NCBI GenBank assembly: GCA_965153355.1 | Contig: OZ231126.1 | Span: 109,182,001 to 109,246,000 of the forward strand | DNA length: 64,000 nucleotides | Origin: Flaccisagitta enflata | Taxonomy: Eukaryota > Chaetognatha > Sagittoidea > Aphragmophora | Direction: 5' to 3' | Part shown: positions 9,891-22,599 of the stretch, one piece after another | How positions within the stretch are numbered: the stretch's first letter is position 1 | Layout of the letters: each line of letters starts with the position of its first letter | Notes under the pieces: generated by a model | The model's input: the letters and a program-made list of their open reading frames with translations, nothing else | What the model was told of the DNA's origin: nothing | Databases searched by the model: none | Translations under genes and position numbers: made by a program

Positions 9891-10370
9891 CATATCGCGT
9901 TTTCCCCTTCCTTAAACTTTTTGCTTCCCCCCCCCCTTATCAGGATGTCTCGAGCAAAGGTTCAGTCACACCAATTCACTGAACTTTTTCTGCTGCCCAA
10001 TGCAACCCGCTACGGTTTTCGACGGGCAGGAAGATCTACATCGGTTCAATGGACTCCACTCAAGACATGAGTGTCCAAGGAACAAAGATGTGAAAACCGT
10101 CGTTTCCAATGTTGATTTGAACGCAAAGTCTCCGACAGGACACAGCTTCACTCACGCCTTTGTACTTCGCAGCACCTGCAGCACCGACAAAAAAAAGAAG
10201 ATCAAATTGGGACTCAGGCCGAGAAGATTATAGGAGACAAGCCACAAGGATTCGACTTCATCAACCAAACGCGCATTGCGGATGGAAAATTGTCAAAAGT
10301 TTCAACATGGAATTTAGGAGTCATCCAGGCAAGTTTTTTTTTTTTTATCATCCCGTTGTCTGTTTATCTT

Positions 10371-10373
<3 letters not shown>

Positions 10374-10420
<47 letters not shown>

Positions 10421-10440
10421 ATATCTCTCTCATATCTCTC
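10374..10440. repeat. (TC)n tract within second intron
   Basis: TC dinucleotides with CATATCTCTCT interruptions, providing a long polypyrimidine stretch before the acceptor at 10,461-10,463. Confidence 0.9.
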
Positions 10441-10507
10441 TCAAACTTTTTTTCTTTCTTTAGGAAGATGCCGGTCTTCAAATTTCTCTTGCGGAGTTAT
10501 GCTTCGT

Positions 10508-11955
10508 TCACTTGGTCATTTTGGTCATCTTGGTCATTTCAGTCATTTTTAGTCATTTTGATCATTTTGGTCATTTTGGTCATTTTGGTCATTTTTGGTC
10601 ATTTTGGTCATCTTTGGTCATCTTTGGTCATCTTTGGTCATTTTTGGTCATTTTTGGTCATTTTTGGTCATTTTTGGTCATTTTGGTCATTTTGGTCATT
10701 TTTGGTCATTTTTGATCATTTTTGGTCATTTTTGATCATTTTTGGTCATTTTGGTCATTTTGGTCATTTTGGTCATTTGGTCATTTTGGTCATTTTGGTC
10801 ATCTTGGTCATCTTTGGTCATCTTTGGTCATTTGGCATGTTTGGCTGACGATTATAAGCGTTCTTAAGAACGTTGGTCGTTTGGTCTTTCGGGCGATTAG
10901 TCCTTTGGTCATTTGGTCATTTGGTCATTTGGTCATTTGGTCTTTTAGTTGTTTGGTCGCTTGGTCTTTTGGTCGTTTGGTCGTTTTTTTTGGTCATTTT
11001 GGTCATTTGCAGTCACATTTTGTCATTTTGGTCATTTGGTCATTTTGGTCATTTTTGGTCATTTCGGTCATTTTGGTCATCTTGGTCATTTTGGTCAGTT
11101 TTGGTCATCTTTGGTCATCTTTGGTCATCTTTGGTCATCTTTGGTCATCTTTGGTCATTTTGGTCATTTTGGTCATTTTGGTCATTTTGGTCATTTTGGT
11201 CATTTTTGGTCATTTTTGGTCATTTTTGGTCATTTTTGGTCATTTTTGGTCATTTTGGTCATTTTTTGGTCATTTTTGGTCATTTTTGGTCATTTTTGGT
11301 CATTTTTGGTCATTTTTGGTCATTTTTGGTCATTTTGGTCATTTTGGTCATTTTGGTCATTTGGTCATTTAGTCATTTTGGTCATTTTGGTCATTTTGGT
11401 CATCTTAGTCATTTTTCGATCATTTTGGTCATTTTCGATCATTTTGGTCATTTTGGTCATTTTGGTCATCTTTGGTCATCTTTGGTCATCTTTGGTCTTC
11501 TCTGGTCATCTTTGGTCATTTTGGTAATTTTGGTCATTTTTGGTCATTTTTAGGGTCATTTTAGTCATTTTGGTCATTTTGATTGTTTTGGCCATTTTTG
11601 ATCATTTTTGGTCATTTTTGGTCATTTTGGTCATTTTGGTCATTTTGGTCATTTTGGTCATTTTGGTCATTTTGGTCATCTTTGGTCATCTTTGGTCATT
11701 TTAGTCATTTTGGTCATTTTTGGTCATTTTTGGTCATTTTTGGTTATTTTTGGTCATTTTTGGTCATTTTGGTCATTTTTGCCATTTTGGTCATTTTTGG
11801 TCATTATGATCATATTTGGTCATTTTTGGTCATTTTGGGTCATCTTTCGTTATTTTTGGTCATTTTGATCATTTTTGGTCATTTATGGTCATTTTTGGTC
11901 ATTTTTGGTCATTTTTGGTCATTTTTGGTCATTTTTGGTCATTTTTGGTTAAAGT
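10508..11955. repeat. ~1.4-kb minisatellite, unit TGGTCATTTT (9-12 bp variants)
   Basis: More than 120 units of TGGTCA followed by 2-6 T (or TCT). Units of the same length are clustered (runs of TGGTCATTTT, then TGGTCATTTTT, then TGGTCATCTT), suggesting local amplification. Near 10,835-11,000 the array is interrupted by about 35 bases of other sequence and by TGGTCGTT/TGGTCTTT variants. The right arm ends in the reverse complement (AAATGACCAA, from about 63,650). Confidence 0.95.
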
Positions 11956-12120
11956 CTGCTGGTTAAAGTCTGCTGGTTAAAGTTTCCTGGTTTAAATCTG
12001 CTGGTTTAAATCTGCTGGTTTAAGTCTGCTGGTTTAAGTCTGCTGGTTTAAATCTAATGGTTTAAGTCTGCTGGTCTAATGGTTTAAGTCTGCTGGTTTA
12101 AGTCTGCTGGTTAAAATGAT
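11949..12120. repeat. 15-bp minisatellite TCTGCTGGTTTAAG
   Basis: About 11 units of a TCTGCTGGTTTAAG-type repeat, seamlessly joined to the preceding array. The mirror copy lies at about 63,480-63,650. Confidence 0.9.
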
Positions 12121-12240
12121 ATTAAAGATAAGTATGATTTAAGTTTGGTTTAAGTCTGGTTTAAGTCTGGTTTAAGTATGGTTTAAGTCTGGTTAAAGTC
12201 TGGTTTAAGTCTGGTTTAAGTCTGGTTTACGTCTGGTTTA
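12121..12240. repeat. 11-bp minisatellite (TCTGGTTTAAG), short block
   Basis: About nine units of TCTGGTTTAAG. The unit is the 15-bp unit without the CTGC insertion, so the two arrays share ancestry. Confidence 0.85.
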
Positions 12241-12480
12241 CCATATTTTTTCCATTTATCGCCCCCCCTCCAATTAACGCCCCTCTTTTTGCTCCTCAGA
12301 ACAATGATTTGAGAAAAGATGAAGTAGCCAATAATCTTTGAAAATGGGAAGATTGCACTCATTTCAGTGTCTTTTATAAGAGTTTGAATAAAAGAACGAG
12401 CAAAAAATAATATCACTCTGATACATTTAATATCACATTTCTGATATTCTAAATAGCATGTATTGTAAAAACATGGGAAA
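12241..12480. other. Unique island between minisatellite blocks
   Basis: About 240 bases of A/T-rich unique sequence without a credible gene, splitting two blocks of the same 11-bp repeat. It is retained in the right arm at about 63,110-63,345, with diverged parts. Confidence 0.6.
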
Positions 12481-13025
12481 AGAGAATGTCTGGTTTAAGA
12501 CTGGTTCATGTCTGATTTATGTCTGGTTTAGGTCTGGGTTAGGCCTGGTTTAGGTCTGGTCTATGTCTGTTTTTTGTCTGGTTTATGTTTGATTTAGGTC
12601 TGATTTAGGTCTGGTTTTGGTCTGGTTTTGGTCTGGTTTAATTCTGGTTTGAGTCTGGTTTGAGTCTGGTTTGAGTCTGGTTTGAGTCTGGTTTGAGTCT
12701 GGTTTGAGCCTGGTTTGAGCCTGGTTTGAGCCTGGTTTGAGCCTGGTTTAAGTCTGGTTTAAGTCTGGTTTGAGTCTGGTTTGAGTCTGGCTTAAATCTG
12801 GTTTATGTCTGGTTTATGTCTGGTTTATCTCTGGTTTATGTCTGGTTTGAGTCTGGTTTGAGTCTGGTTTCGGTCTGGTTTAATTCTGGTTTGAGTCTGG
12901 TTTGAGTCTGGTTTGAGTCTGGTTTGAGTCTGGTTTGAGTCTGGTTTGAGTCTGGTTTGAGTCTGGTTTGAGTCTGGTTTGAGTCTGGTTTGGGTCTGTT
13001 TTGGGTTGCGTTTAAGTCTGATTTT
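12481..13025. repeat. 11-bp minisatellite (TCTGGTTTGAG), long block
   Basis: About 48 units. Because 11 is not a multiple of 3 each frame cycles through an 11-residue repeat, which makes long artefactual minus-strand frames. Mirror copy at about 62,570-63,100. Confidence 0.95.
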
Positions 13026-13229
13026 CAATGAAAAGATACAATAAGGAGTCAGGTCAGTTCAGTTATTTTTGTCCTGCACGCGACTTATAGGTGTTGGCCT
13101 TGTTCTATCTAGTTGTGACTTCAACTTTTTATGAGCACGCACACAAATCGGGTTTGTGCTGCTACTTTTATATAATTTTAAGCAAGCATTGGACTTGACC
13201 AATCTAAAAAGCGAAGAATCAAATCTAGT

Positions 13230-13485
13230 TATCGACTTTTTTTAGTCGCTGCCTGGCGACTCGATAAGAGGCTGTGTCCGACTGTCCGTAGGTCCCTATG
13301 TAAGAAGAAAAATTCTAAACATGATTTTTGACTGAAAAACGGCTTTCTGACCATCACAGCTCCTGCCTGGCGTCAATACTGCCCCCGCCCACCCATTTAC
13401 TGCCCCTGCCCACCCGCGTTACTGCCCCTGCCCACCAGCAGTGACTACGGATTGGCCATGTATCTGGCCTTGTTTGGTTAATCGA
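13230..13485. repeat. Dispersed repeat with GTCCG and TGCCCCTGCCCACC motifs
   Basis: It contains AGTCGCTGCCTGGCGACT, AAGAGGCTGTGTCCG, then three imperfect copies of ACTGCCCCTGCCCACC. Similar combinations occur near 16,610-16,690, 20,700-20,830, 22,300-22,360, 34,480-34,610 and 35,580-35,740. Family not recognised. Confidence 0.6.
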
Positions 13486-13514
13486 AGAATTTAAAGGAAG
13501 CCACACAAAATCAC

Positions 13515-13768
<254 letters not shown>

Positions 13769-13888
13769 GATTTTTCTTTTTGCTACGCGTCTGTTCATTG
13801 GCCAATTCCTTTTTGGTACGCGACTGTTCATTGGTTCGATCCTTTTTGATTCACGTCCAGACAAGTTGGCAATTTGCATCGTTATCAG

Positions 13889-14329
<441 letters not shown>

Positions 14330-14525
14330 TTTTCAAGCTAAATTAAAACTTTTATCTGTCTCTTCCAAAAGTGCCAGAATATGTAACACCAGATTTACCA
14401 ACTTGGCCTCAGCATAGTTCAAAAGTTACTATGATAGTTACTATTTTGCCGCCTTTGGAACAACTTACCAATAAAGGTGGCTAATCGCTGTAGGAAAAAA
14501 GTTGTAAATGCTGAGAGGGAGAGGA

Positions 14526-14528
<3 letters not shown>

Positions 14529-14590
<62 letters not shown>

Positions 14591-14640
14591 GAGAGAGAGA
14601 CAGAGAGAGACAGAGGGGGAGAGAAAGACAGAGAGAGAAA
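14529..14640. repeat. (GA)n with CAGA interruptions
   Basis: GA dinucleotides with scattered GACAGA. The right-arm copy (about 61,140-61,205) is shorter. Confidence 0.9.
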
Positions 14641-14644
14641 TAGA

Positions 14645-14790
14645 GAACAGGTCGCCCAAGGGCAATATGTGGTCAGCGATACCCGTTGCCCTGCTTTGAG
14701 TGATCATGAATTGGAGTGAGGGGAAGCAGGGCAGCGGCCCCGAAGGGGACCAAGTCCTGTAGAACAAAAGGGGACTTTTGTTCGTCCTAC
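14645..14790 (+). repeat. Dispersed element end with GCGGCCCCGAAGGGGACC hallmark
   Basis: The order is CCCAAGGGCAATATGTGGTC, AGCGATACC, GGGCAGCGGCCCCGAAGGGG, then CAAGTCCTGTAGAACA and GGGGACTTTTGTTCG. The same order recurs, often reversed, at 18,285-18,330, 34,155-34,300, 37,194-37,225, 37,800-37,880, 57,570-57,640 and 61,000-61,120, so this is one repeat family. The short open frame over it (14,716-14,910) is probably not a gene. Confidence 0.7.
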
Positions 14791-14884
14791 CTGAAGAAGT
14801 GGATGAGATGCTATAGAGGACTGACTGAAGGTATACAAGAGCTTAAACTGAGGTCTAGGAAGGCTGATATAAGGGAGTACCTAC

Positions 14885-15035
14885 GAAAATGTCTAAATTC
14901 TAATGTCTGAAAAGTTTTTGTCACACAACATTATTGTCTAAAAAAAAATTGTCTACAAATTCGGTTGTCCAACCCAAAAATGTCTAACCTGAAAATGTCT
15001 AACCTGAAAATGTCTACACAATAATGGCTAACTCG
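14885..15035. repeat. Degenerate minisatellite TGTCTAACCTGAAAA
   Basis: About eight diverged units of AATGTCTAAC(C)TGAAA. The mirror is 60,750-60,895. Confidence 0.75.
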
Positions 15036-15189
15036 AAATGGAAAAGGAAAAAAACAATGCCAAGTTATGGCCTGTTTGTTTCCCTGGCCGGCTCGCTATT
15101 ATGCGAATGAACGTTTTGAAATTGAATTAATGGATGACTGAATGAATAAACGGCCGTATGAAACTGAATGACATGCACGCACGCCCCCC

Positions 15190-16685
<1,496 letters not shown>

Positions 16686-17284
16686 CCATCCGTTCAAACT
16701 ACCGCCAGGTGGTTTTGAGGAGTACTCTGGATTTTCTGCTTGTTAACACTCAGGATGGACTTCCTGAACTAGGATCCAGCTTCAAAGAAATCTTTCTTGT
16801 GGAGTTTTTTGAGAAAAAAACAAAATTGATAATTTTTCATCTTGTTCTGCACATAGAATTCATTTAGTTATTAGAAAGTCTTTTTAGATAGTTTATTTGA
16901 ATTCCTGATAGAATTTCCTTTCATTTGATAGGTCACACAGTATATTTTCATGAAGAAATAAAATTTTCTTTTTTTAAGCTACCGTTACATTTTGCAACGG
17001 TAGCTAAGAAAATACAAATTTTATTCTATTTCAAAAATATATAGTGCGACCTATAAAATGAAAGGAAATTCAAATCTGTTATCCAAAAATATTTTCTAAT
17101 AGCCTTGTAAATTCTGAATGCAGAATTTGATGAAATATTATCAATTTTGGACTTTTTTTAAAAGGCGCCACAAGAAAGATTTCTTTGAAGCTGGATCCTA
17201 GTTCAGGAAGTCCATCCAGGGTGAAAACAAGCAAAGAATCCAGAGCACTACTCACAACCACCTGGCGGTAGTTTGAATGGATGG
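16686..17284. repeat. ~600-bp foldback (long palindrome)
   Basis: The left half (from CCATCCGTTCAAACTACC) and right half (ending GGTAGTTTGAATGGATGG) are inverted copies, each about 295 bases, at roughly 85-90 percent identity by eye. The centre is AGCTACCGTT, a 9-base loop, then AACGGTAGCT at 16,977-17,005. Both halves contain GGACTTCCTGAACTAGGATC or its complement. The mirror copy in the right arm is 58,609-59,180. It could be a foldback transposon or an inverted pair of a shorter repeat. Confidence 0.85.
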
Positions 17285-17324
17285 TGGCATGGTGCCGAAC
17301 AATACAGCATGTGTAGAGTCATGT

Positions 17325-17735
17325 GTCCGCGACTGAAGATGCAAAGTGCGAGGCGCGAACTGTTTTTGATTGTTGCAGACGGAGAAGGAAGATGCGAGGC
17401 GCAGGTTTGTAGTAAAATTTGTAAGGTGCGAAGCGCAAAGCGCGAACTCAATGTGTTGGTTTTAGAGGCAAATGGAAGGTGCAAGGTGCGAGGCGCGAAC
17501 CGCGAACTATTTGTGTGGATGAAAGTGATGGTTAAGGAAGGTGCGAGGCGCGAAGCCCGAACTTTTAAGTAAGATATTCAGAGATGGGGGAAGGTGCGAA
17601 CCGCGAGCCGCGAACCGCCAACTTTTTAGTGAGAGGGATCAAGGGAGGTTGCGAGGCGCGAGGCGCGAACCGCAAACTTTTATTGAGATGGAGAGGGAGA
17701 ATGAAGGTGCGAGGCACGAGGCGCGAAGTATGATA
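17325..17735 (+). repeat. GCGAGGCGCGAAC-rich degenerate minisatellite
   Basis: Diverged units of AAGGTGCGAGGCGCGAACCG with 15-45 base spacers, much more GC- and CpG-rich than its surroundings. The right-arm counterpart (about 58,160-58,500) is recognisable but heavily altered. Frames through it are unlikely to be genes. Confidence 0.7.
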
Positions 17736-17879
17736 ACATACTATTATGATAAAAGATTAGCCAAGTTAGACATCGAGTTAGACATTTTTGTCGCTGGAAA
17801 AAAAGGATTGGACAAAGTCTTTAAGTGGTAAAAAAGTCATTGACAAAATTTATTAGACATTTTTGTTGTCAACCATATA

Positions 17880-18335
17880 AGGCCTGAGAATGCCGATTGG
17901 GAGCTTGAGAGGGACGACTTGAGGCTTGAGAGAGCTGGATTAAGGCTAGAAAGGCCAGATAACTGATTTGAAGCCTGGGAGCAATAGATTGAGGTTTAGA
18001 TGGCTAATTTGTGGCCTGAGAGGCCTAATTTGAGGTATGAGAGACCAGGTTTGAGGCCTGAGAATTTGGATTTGAGGCCTGAGAATTTGGATTTGAGGCC
18101 TGAGAGGCCAGATTTGAGGCCTGGGAGGCTAGATTTGAGGCCTGAGAGGCCAGATTTGAGGCCTGGGAGGCTGGATTTGAGACCTGAGAGGCTGGATTTG
18201 AGGCCTGAGAGGCCAGATTTGAGGCCTGAGGGGTCTAATAAAGGGGGGGACTAACGGACGAACGAACGGACGGACGGACGAATGAAAGTCCCCCTGTGTT
18301 CTACAGGACTTGGTTCCCTTCGGGGCCACTGCCCA
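17880..18335. repeat. ~18-21-bp minisatellite (GGCCTGAGAGGCCAGATTTGA) ending in hallmark element end
   Basis: About 15 units built on TTGAGGCCTGAGAGGC are followed by an (ACGG)n tract and the complement of the CAAGTCCTGTAGAACA hallmark. The same architecture recurs at 33,750-34,300 and 37,194-37,882, and in the right arm at 57,570-57,930. Confidence 0.8.
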
Positions 18336-18339
18336 AAAA

Positions 18340-19175
18340 CATGTAACACAGGGTATCAATATTGTTGTGGACAGGGTCAACCAACACCATCCACACCCTA
18401 ACCCCCACACACAAGTATCTAGACTGCTTGATTTTCCACTTTTTCACTCGGACAAACAGATGGACCAACAGACTGATGGATAGACTGACAGACAAAGCCT
18501 CTCATAGAGTCCGGTGTTGAAATGAGAGAGAGACTGTGCTGCCAGGATGCATAATTATCACCTAGGACATTTCAAAGTTCAAACAGACTTCAACTAACTT
18601 GATTCCTCTGTTTTTTGCAAAAACGCGAAAAATGCGGAAAAATAAAAAAGGATTCAAAAATTCACAGCTCCGAAACTATTGATCGCACAGAATTCTGCTT
18701 GGCGTCATCTGAAAGAGGAGAATTAGCTCTTTCTTAGCTGTTAATTTCATGCGTAGTCCCATTCGGCCTAAAAAAACACCAACTTCCCCAAAAGACGCAC
18801 GGGAAAAAGGGAAAACCAAATTCCTCCGCAGGTTTCAAAAAGCCGGAGGTATTCTTTGACTTTTTTTCCAAATGATAGAATATAAAACTTTGCATAACTT
18901 TTTGTCAAAAAACTGATGCTTGCAGAAAATTCTGTTTGTTAATAAATCAAAACAGAGACAAATAAATCTTTTCATTTTTAGCAAAAAACGGAGTGTCTAT
19001 ATTAATTGTTAAAGCCAAGTGTCTTGATATTATATAATTTCAGTTCTTTATTTTGAGATTCATTTTTACTTCATTTTCCCATTTCAATTTGGATACATCT
19101 GGCTTCTTTTTAGTGTCATTTTTAAACGAACTGAGTTGGGACTGTGGGATTGGACCCAATTAAAATCTCTTTAAC
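18340..19175. other. Unique arm sequence, no clear gene
   Basis: It includes a short GAC/CAGA patch (18,460-18,505) of the kind seen in the dispersed GTCCG repeats. The rest is A/T-rich and near-identical to 56,730-57,600. The plus-strand side ends in a splice-acceptor-like TTTAACAG at 19,177. Confidence 0.5.
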
Positions 19176-19177
19176 AG

Positions 19178-19658
19178 AGCTTTGAAAGAGTCACTGATTT
19201 TGTTGAGTTTCTTGCCTTGGAAGCATCATAAAGTTGTTTGCAAAAGTGTTAACTATACCGTATCAGAACAGAAAGACCCGCGGATTCGTGAACAAGGTCG
19301 TTTCGTAAGTATCTGGGAAGTCGAAGTGAGACTCGTAAGATTTCATTCTGAATTCTCTGTAGAACTCTATTCGTACTAGGGATAGGTCTACGCAACTAAA
19401 GATAAGAAAGAAGAAGAAGAAGAAGAAGAAGAAGAAGAAGAAGAAGAAGAAGAAGAAGAAGAACAAGAAGAAGAAGAAGAAGAAGAAAAAGATGAAGGCC
19501 ACACTTATAACTGTAGATAACAGTGATGACGGTGATATCGATGATTCCCATTTTTCGTTGATTCTCAAAATTTCGCCGATCCTGAGCCGGATTCCAATGA
19601 AAATGAAGACAAGGATGCCGAAAACGATGATGATGATAATATGAAATTTAAATCGTGA
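19178..19658 (+). CDS. Possible two-exon gene, acidic C-terminus (left-arm copy)
   Basis: Exon 1 (19,178-19,304) lies between TTTAACAG and a consensus donor GTAAGTATC and encodes about 42 residues, including KVVCKSVNYTVSEQKD. The intron would hold the (GAA)n array. A second segment after CTGTAG (19,516) encodes an Asp/Ser-rich stretch and, one base out of frame, SQNFADPEPDSNENED followed by acidic residues and a TGA at 19,656-19,658. The mirror (56,600-56,730 and 56,275-56,420, minus) keeps the splice sites and acidic frame with small, partly conservative changes. A frameshift in a T run and missing 5' exons make this uncertain. No family recognised. Confidence 0.35.
19405..19492. repeat. (GAA)n microsatellite
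   Basis: About 27 GAA units, probably intronic in the possible acidic gene. The mirror at 56,455-56,505 is shorter. Confidence 0.95.
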
Positions 19659-19767
19659 TCTAAAATAAAGCATGGGTAAGGATGAAATAAGGAAAAGAAG
19701 CCTTGACGCTACTACATAGGAAAACACCTTGGCCTTGACATAAGGCAAAATGATTATAGCGTGTTGT

Positions 19768-20877
<1,110 letters not shown>

Positions 20878-20936
20878 ATGATGATGATGATGAGGATGGA
20901 TGATGATGATGATGGATGATGATAATGATGATTATG

Positions 20937-20967
<31 letters not shown>

Positions 20968-21078
20968 AATGATAATGATAATGATAATGATGATGATGAT
21001 GATGATGATGACACCAAACCAATCGGAAATTGCTAACCTGTTTTATTTGTTCTCTCTCTTTCTGTCTCTCTGTCTCTC

Positions 21079-21111
<33 letters not shown>

Positions 21112-21118
21112 CTCTCTC

Positions 21119-21212
<94 letters not shown>
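20878..21212. repeat. (GAT)n and (CT/CTGT)n arrays
   Basis: GAT/GATAAT units (20,878-21,010) are followed by a 36-base unique link and a TCTG/TC array (21,051-21,211). Mirror at 54,683-55,005. Confidence 0.95.
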
Positions 21213-21217
<5 letters not shown>

Positions 21218-21592
21218 GACGCATCGTTGCCTGGTCGGGCTTGTTTTAAATGGCACCACTTCTGAATCACTTAAAGCATTAAAGATATGATGGGCTCGGT
21301 CAGCAAAATCAACAAATCTACAAACATACTGCAAACAAAAATGACCAAAAAATGGCTCATTGAGTCGTGTAGCACGCAACTAAATATCCTTATTTCTCAT
21401 CAGTTTTTCGTTGTTCATAAAAAAAGAGGATGTCTTCCAGTATCGAAATTTTGGTCTTACGACTCCTACTTTCCCATTTGCAATGCTTACTGTATATGCA
21501 GTTTGTTCAAATGGTAACATGTAGCATAGAGTTTAGTTTGTTTATAGATCCTAAAACTCCCGAAACAAATTGGATCGGAAATTGCTACAATT

Positions 21593-21699
<107 letters not shown>

Positions 21700-21917
21700 C
21701 ATTCATTTATTCACTCTCGGATTACCGCTGAACCGTATTTCGTTGTTGGTCAAAACGAGGGGTCCTAATATAAGGCTGGAATTTTCTATGAGACAGAAAA
21801 AGTTTGCTTTGATCAACGCCCTTCTGTATCTGTTTGATGGCATTCCATGATTTCTTTCATTTGCAATAAATGTCCTTTACTTCATTCATTCATAACAATA
21901 AGAAAGCATGTAAAAAT

Positions 21918-22080
21918 GGAGGAAAGGAAGAAAGGAAGAATGGAAGAAGTGAAGAAAAAAAGAAAAGAAGAAAGAGAAAAGAAGAAAGAAGAAGAAAAGA
22001 AGAAAGAAGAAGAAGAAAGAAGAAGAAAAGAAGAAAGAAGAAGAAGAAGAAAGAAAAGAAAGAAAGAAAGAAATTTGAAA
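21918..22080. repeat. (GAA/GAAA)n array
   Basis: A purine-only mix of GAAAGAA and GAAGAA. In the mirror (53,815-53,990) it has become mostly TTTC, a clear difference between arms. Confidence 0.9.
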
Positions 22081-22411
22081 TTGAAGATTTCTCTCAAACA
22101 TCACCTTGTTTTGTCGGTACTGGAAATAACTACCCTGAGTGATCGATCGATAACAGAGGATCCCTTGCATGAAGGTAGTTGGTTTATGGCCATGCTAAAG
22201 TCACAGCTGATTTCGCTGATTTCGCGATCATCGTTCATCATCGATGAGACAATGATCGATAACAAAACAAGGCCGGAGCAAAGGTACCTCAGTTACTTTC
22301 TGGTGGGCAGGGGCAGTGTTCAAAACGATCACTAGATCATTTGGGCAGGGGCAGTGAGCTCAAAAAGCTCAAAAACGCCCAAAAGAAACGTTGCATGGAA
22401 CAACTGGCGGA

Positions 22412-22531
22412 GTTGTTGTTGTTGTTGTTGTTGTTATTGTTATTTATTGTTTGTTGTTATTTATTGCTGTTGCTATTATTTATTTATTATATTGTTATTT
22501 GTTGTTGTTGTTGCTATTGTTGTTGCTATTT

Positions 22532-22590
<59 letters not shown>

Positions 22591-22594
22591 GATG
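22412..22594. repeat. (TTG)n with TTATT interruptions
   Basis: TTG triplets interrupted by TTATTTATT blocks. The right-arm equivalent (53,245-53,485) has a different internal arrangement, including a duplicated CAACAGATAAA-type unit. Confidence 0.9.
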
Positions 22595-22599
22595 TTGCT

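Larger units (their letters stand above)
9112..10515 (+). pseudogene. Spliced coding region with several frameshifts, unknown protein
   Basis: Protein-like plus-strand segments occur in changing frames. About 9,200-9,474 includes PLQKEDGKRNTVLEPTI; about 9,545-9,620 is acidic. A clear donor GTAAGA at 9621 follows. An intron filled with (TTTC)n and (TGC/TTG)n ends at TTATCAG (9,941-9,943). A second exon (9,944-10,328) includes VKTVVSNVDLNAKSPTG and GDKPQGFDFINQTRIADG, then CAG/GCAAGT, a GC-type donor. After a (TC)n intron the acceptor TTCTTTAG (to 10,463) leads to an in-phase segment (EDAGLQISLAEL) that dissolves into the TGGTCATTTT array. The phase-0 join across the second intron supports a real gene. 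At least three one-base shifts within exons suggest a pseudogene or homopolymer assembly errors. Family unknown. Confidence 0.5.

Noticed and set aside
10468-11966. Long Phe/Trp/Ser/His/Leu-rich frames
   Set aside because: They arise from cycling of the TGGTCATTTT unit through frames, and equivalent frames appear with unit-length changes.
12825-13028. 11-residue repeat protein on the minus strand
   Set aside because: An 11-bp unit read in threes automatically yields an 11-residue repeat; no start region or flanking coding sequence.
14716-14910. 64-codon frame conserved in both arms
   Set aside because: It spans the dispersed hallmark repeat and starts at a non-unique position; probably a repeat rather than a gene.
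17079-17261. 60-codon minus-strand frame in the foldback
   Set aside because: It lies within one half of a palindrome and the other half does not keep the frame.
19263-19748. 161-codon hydrophobic minus-strand frame ending near 19,263
   Set aside because: Half of it is a poly-Phe run from the GAA array, and it lies antisense to a better-supported acidic frame.
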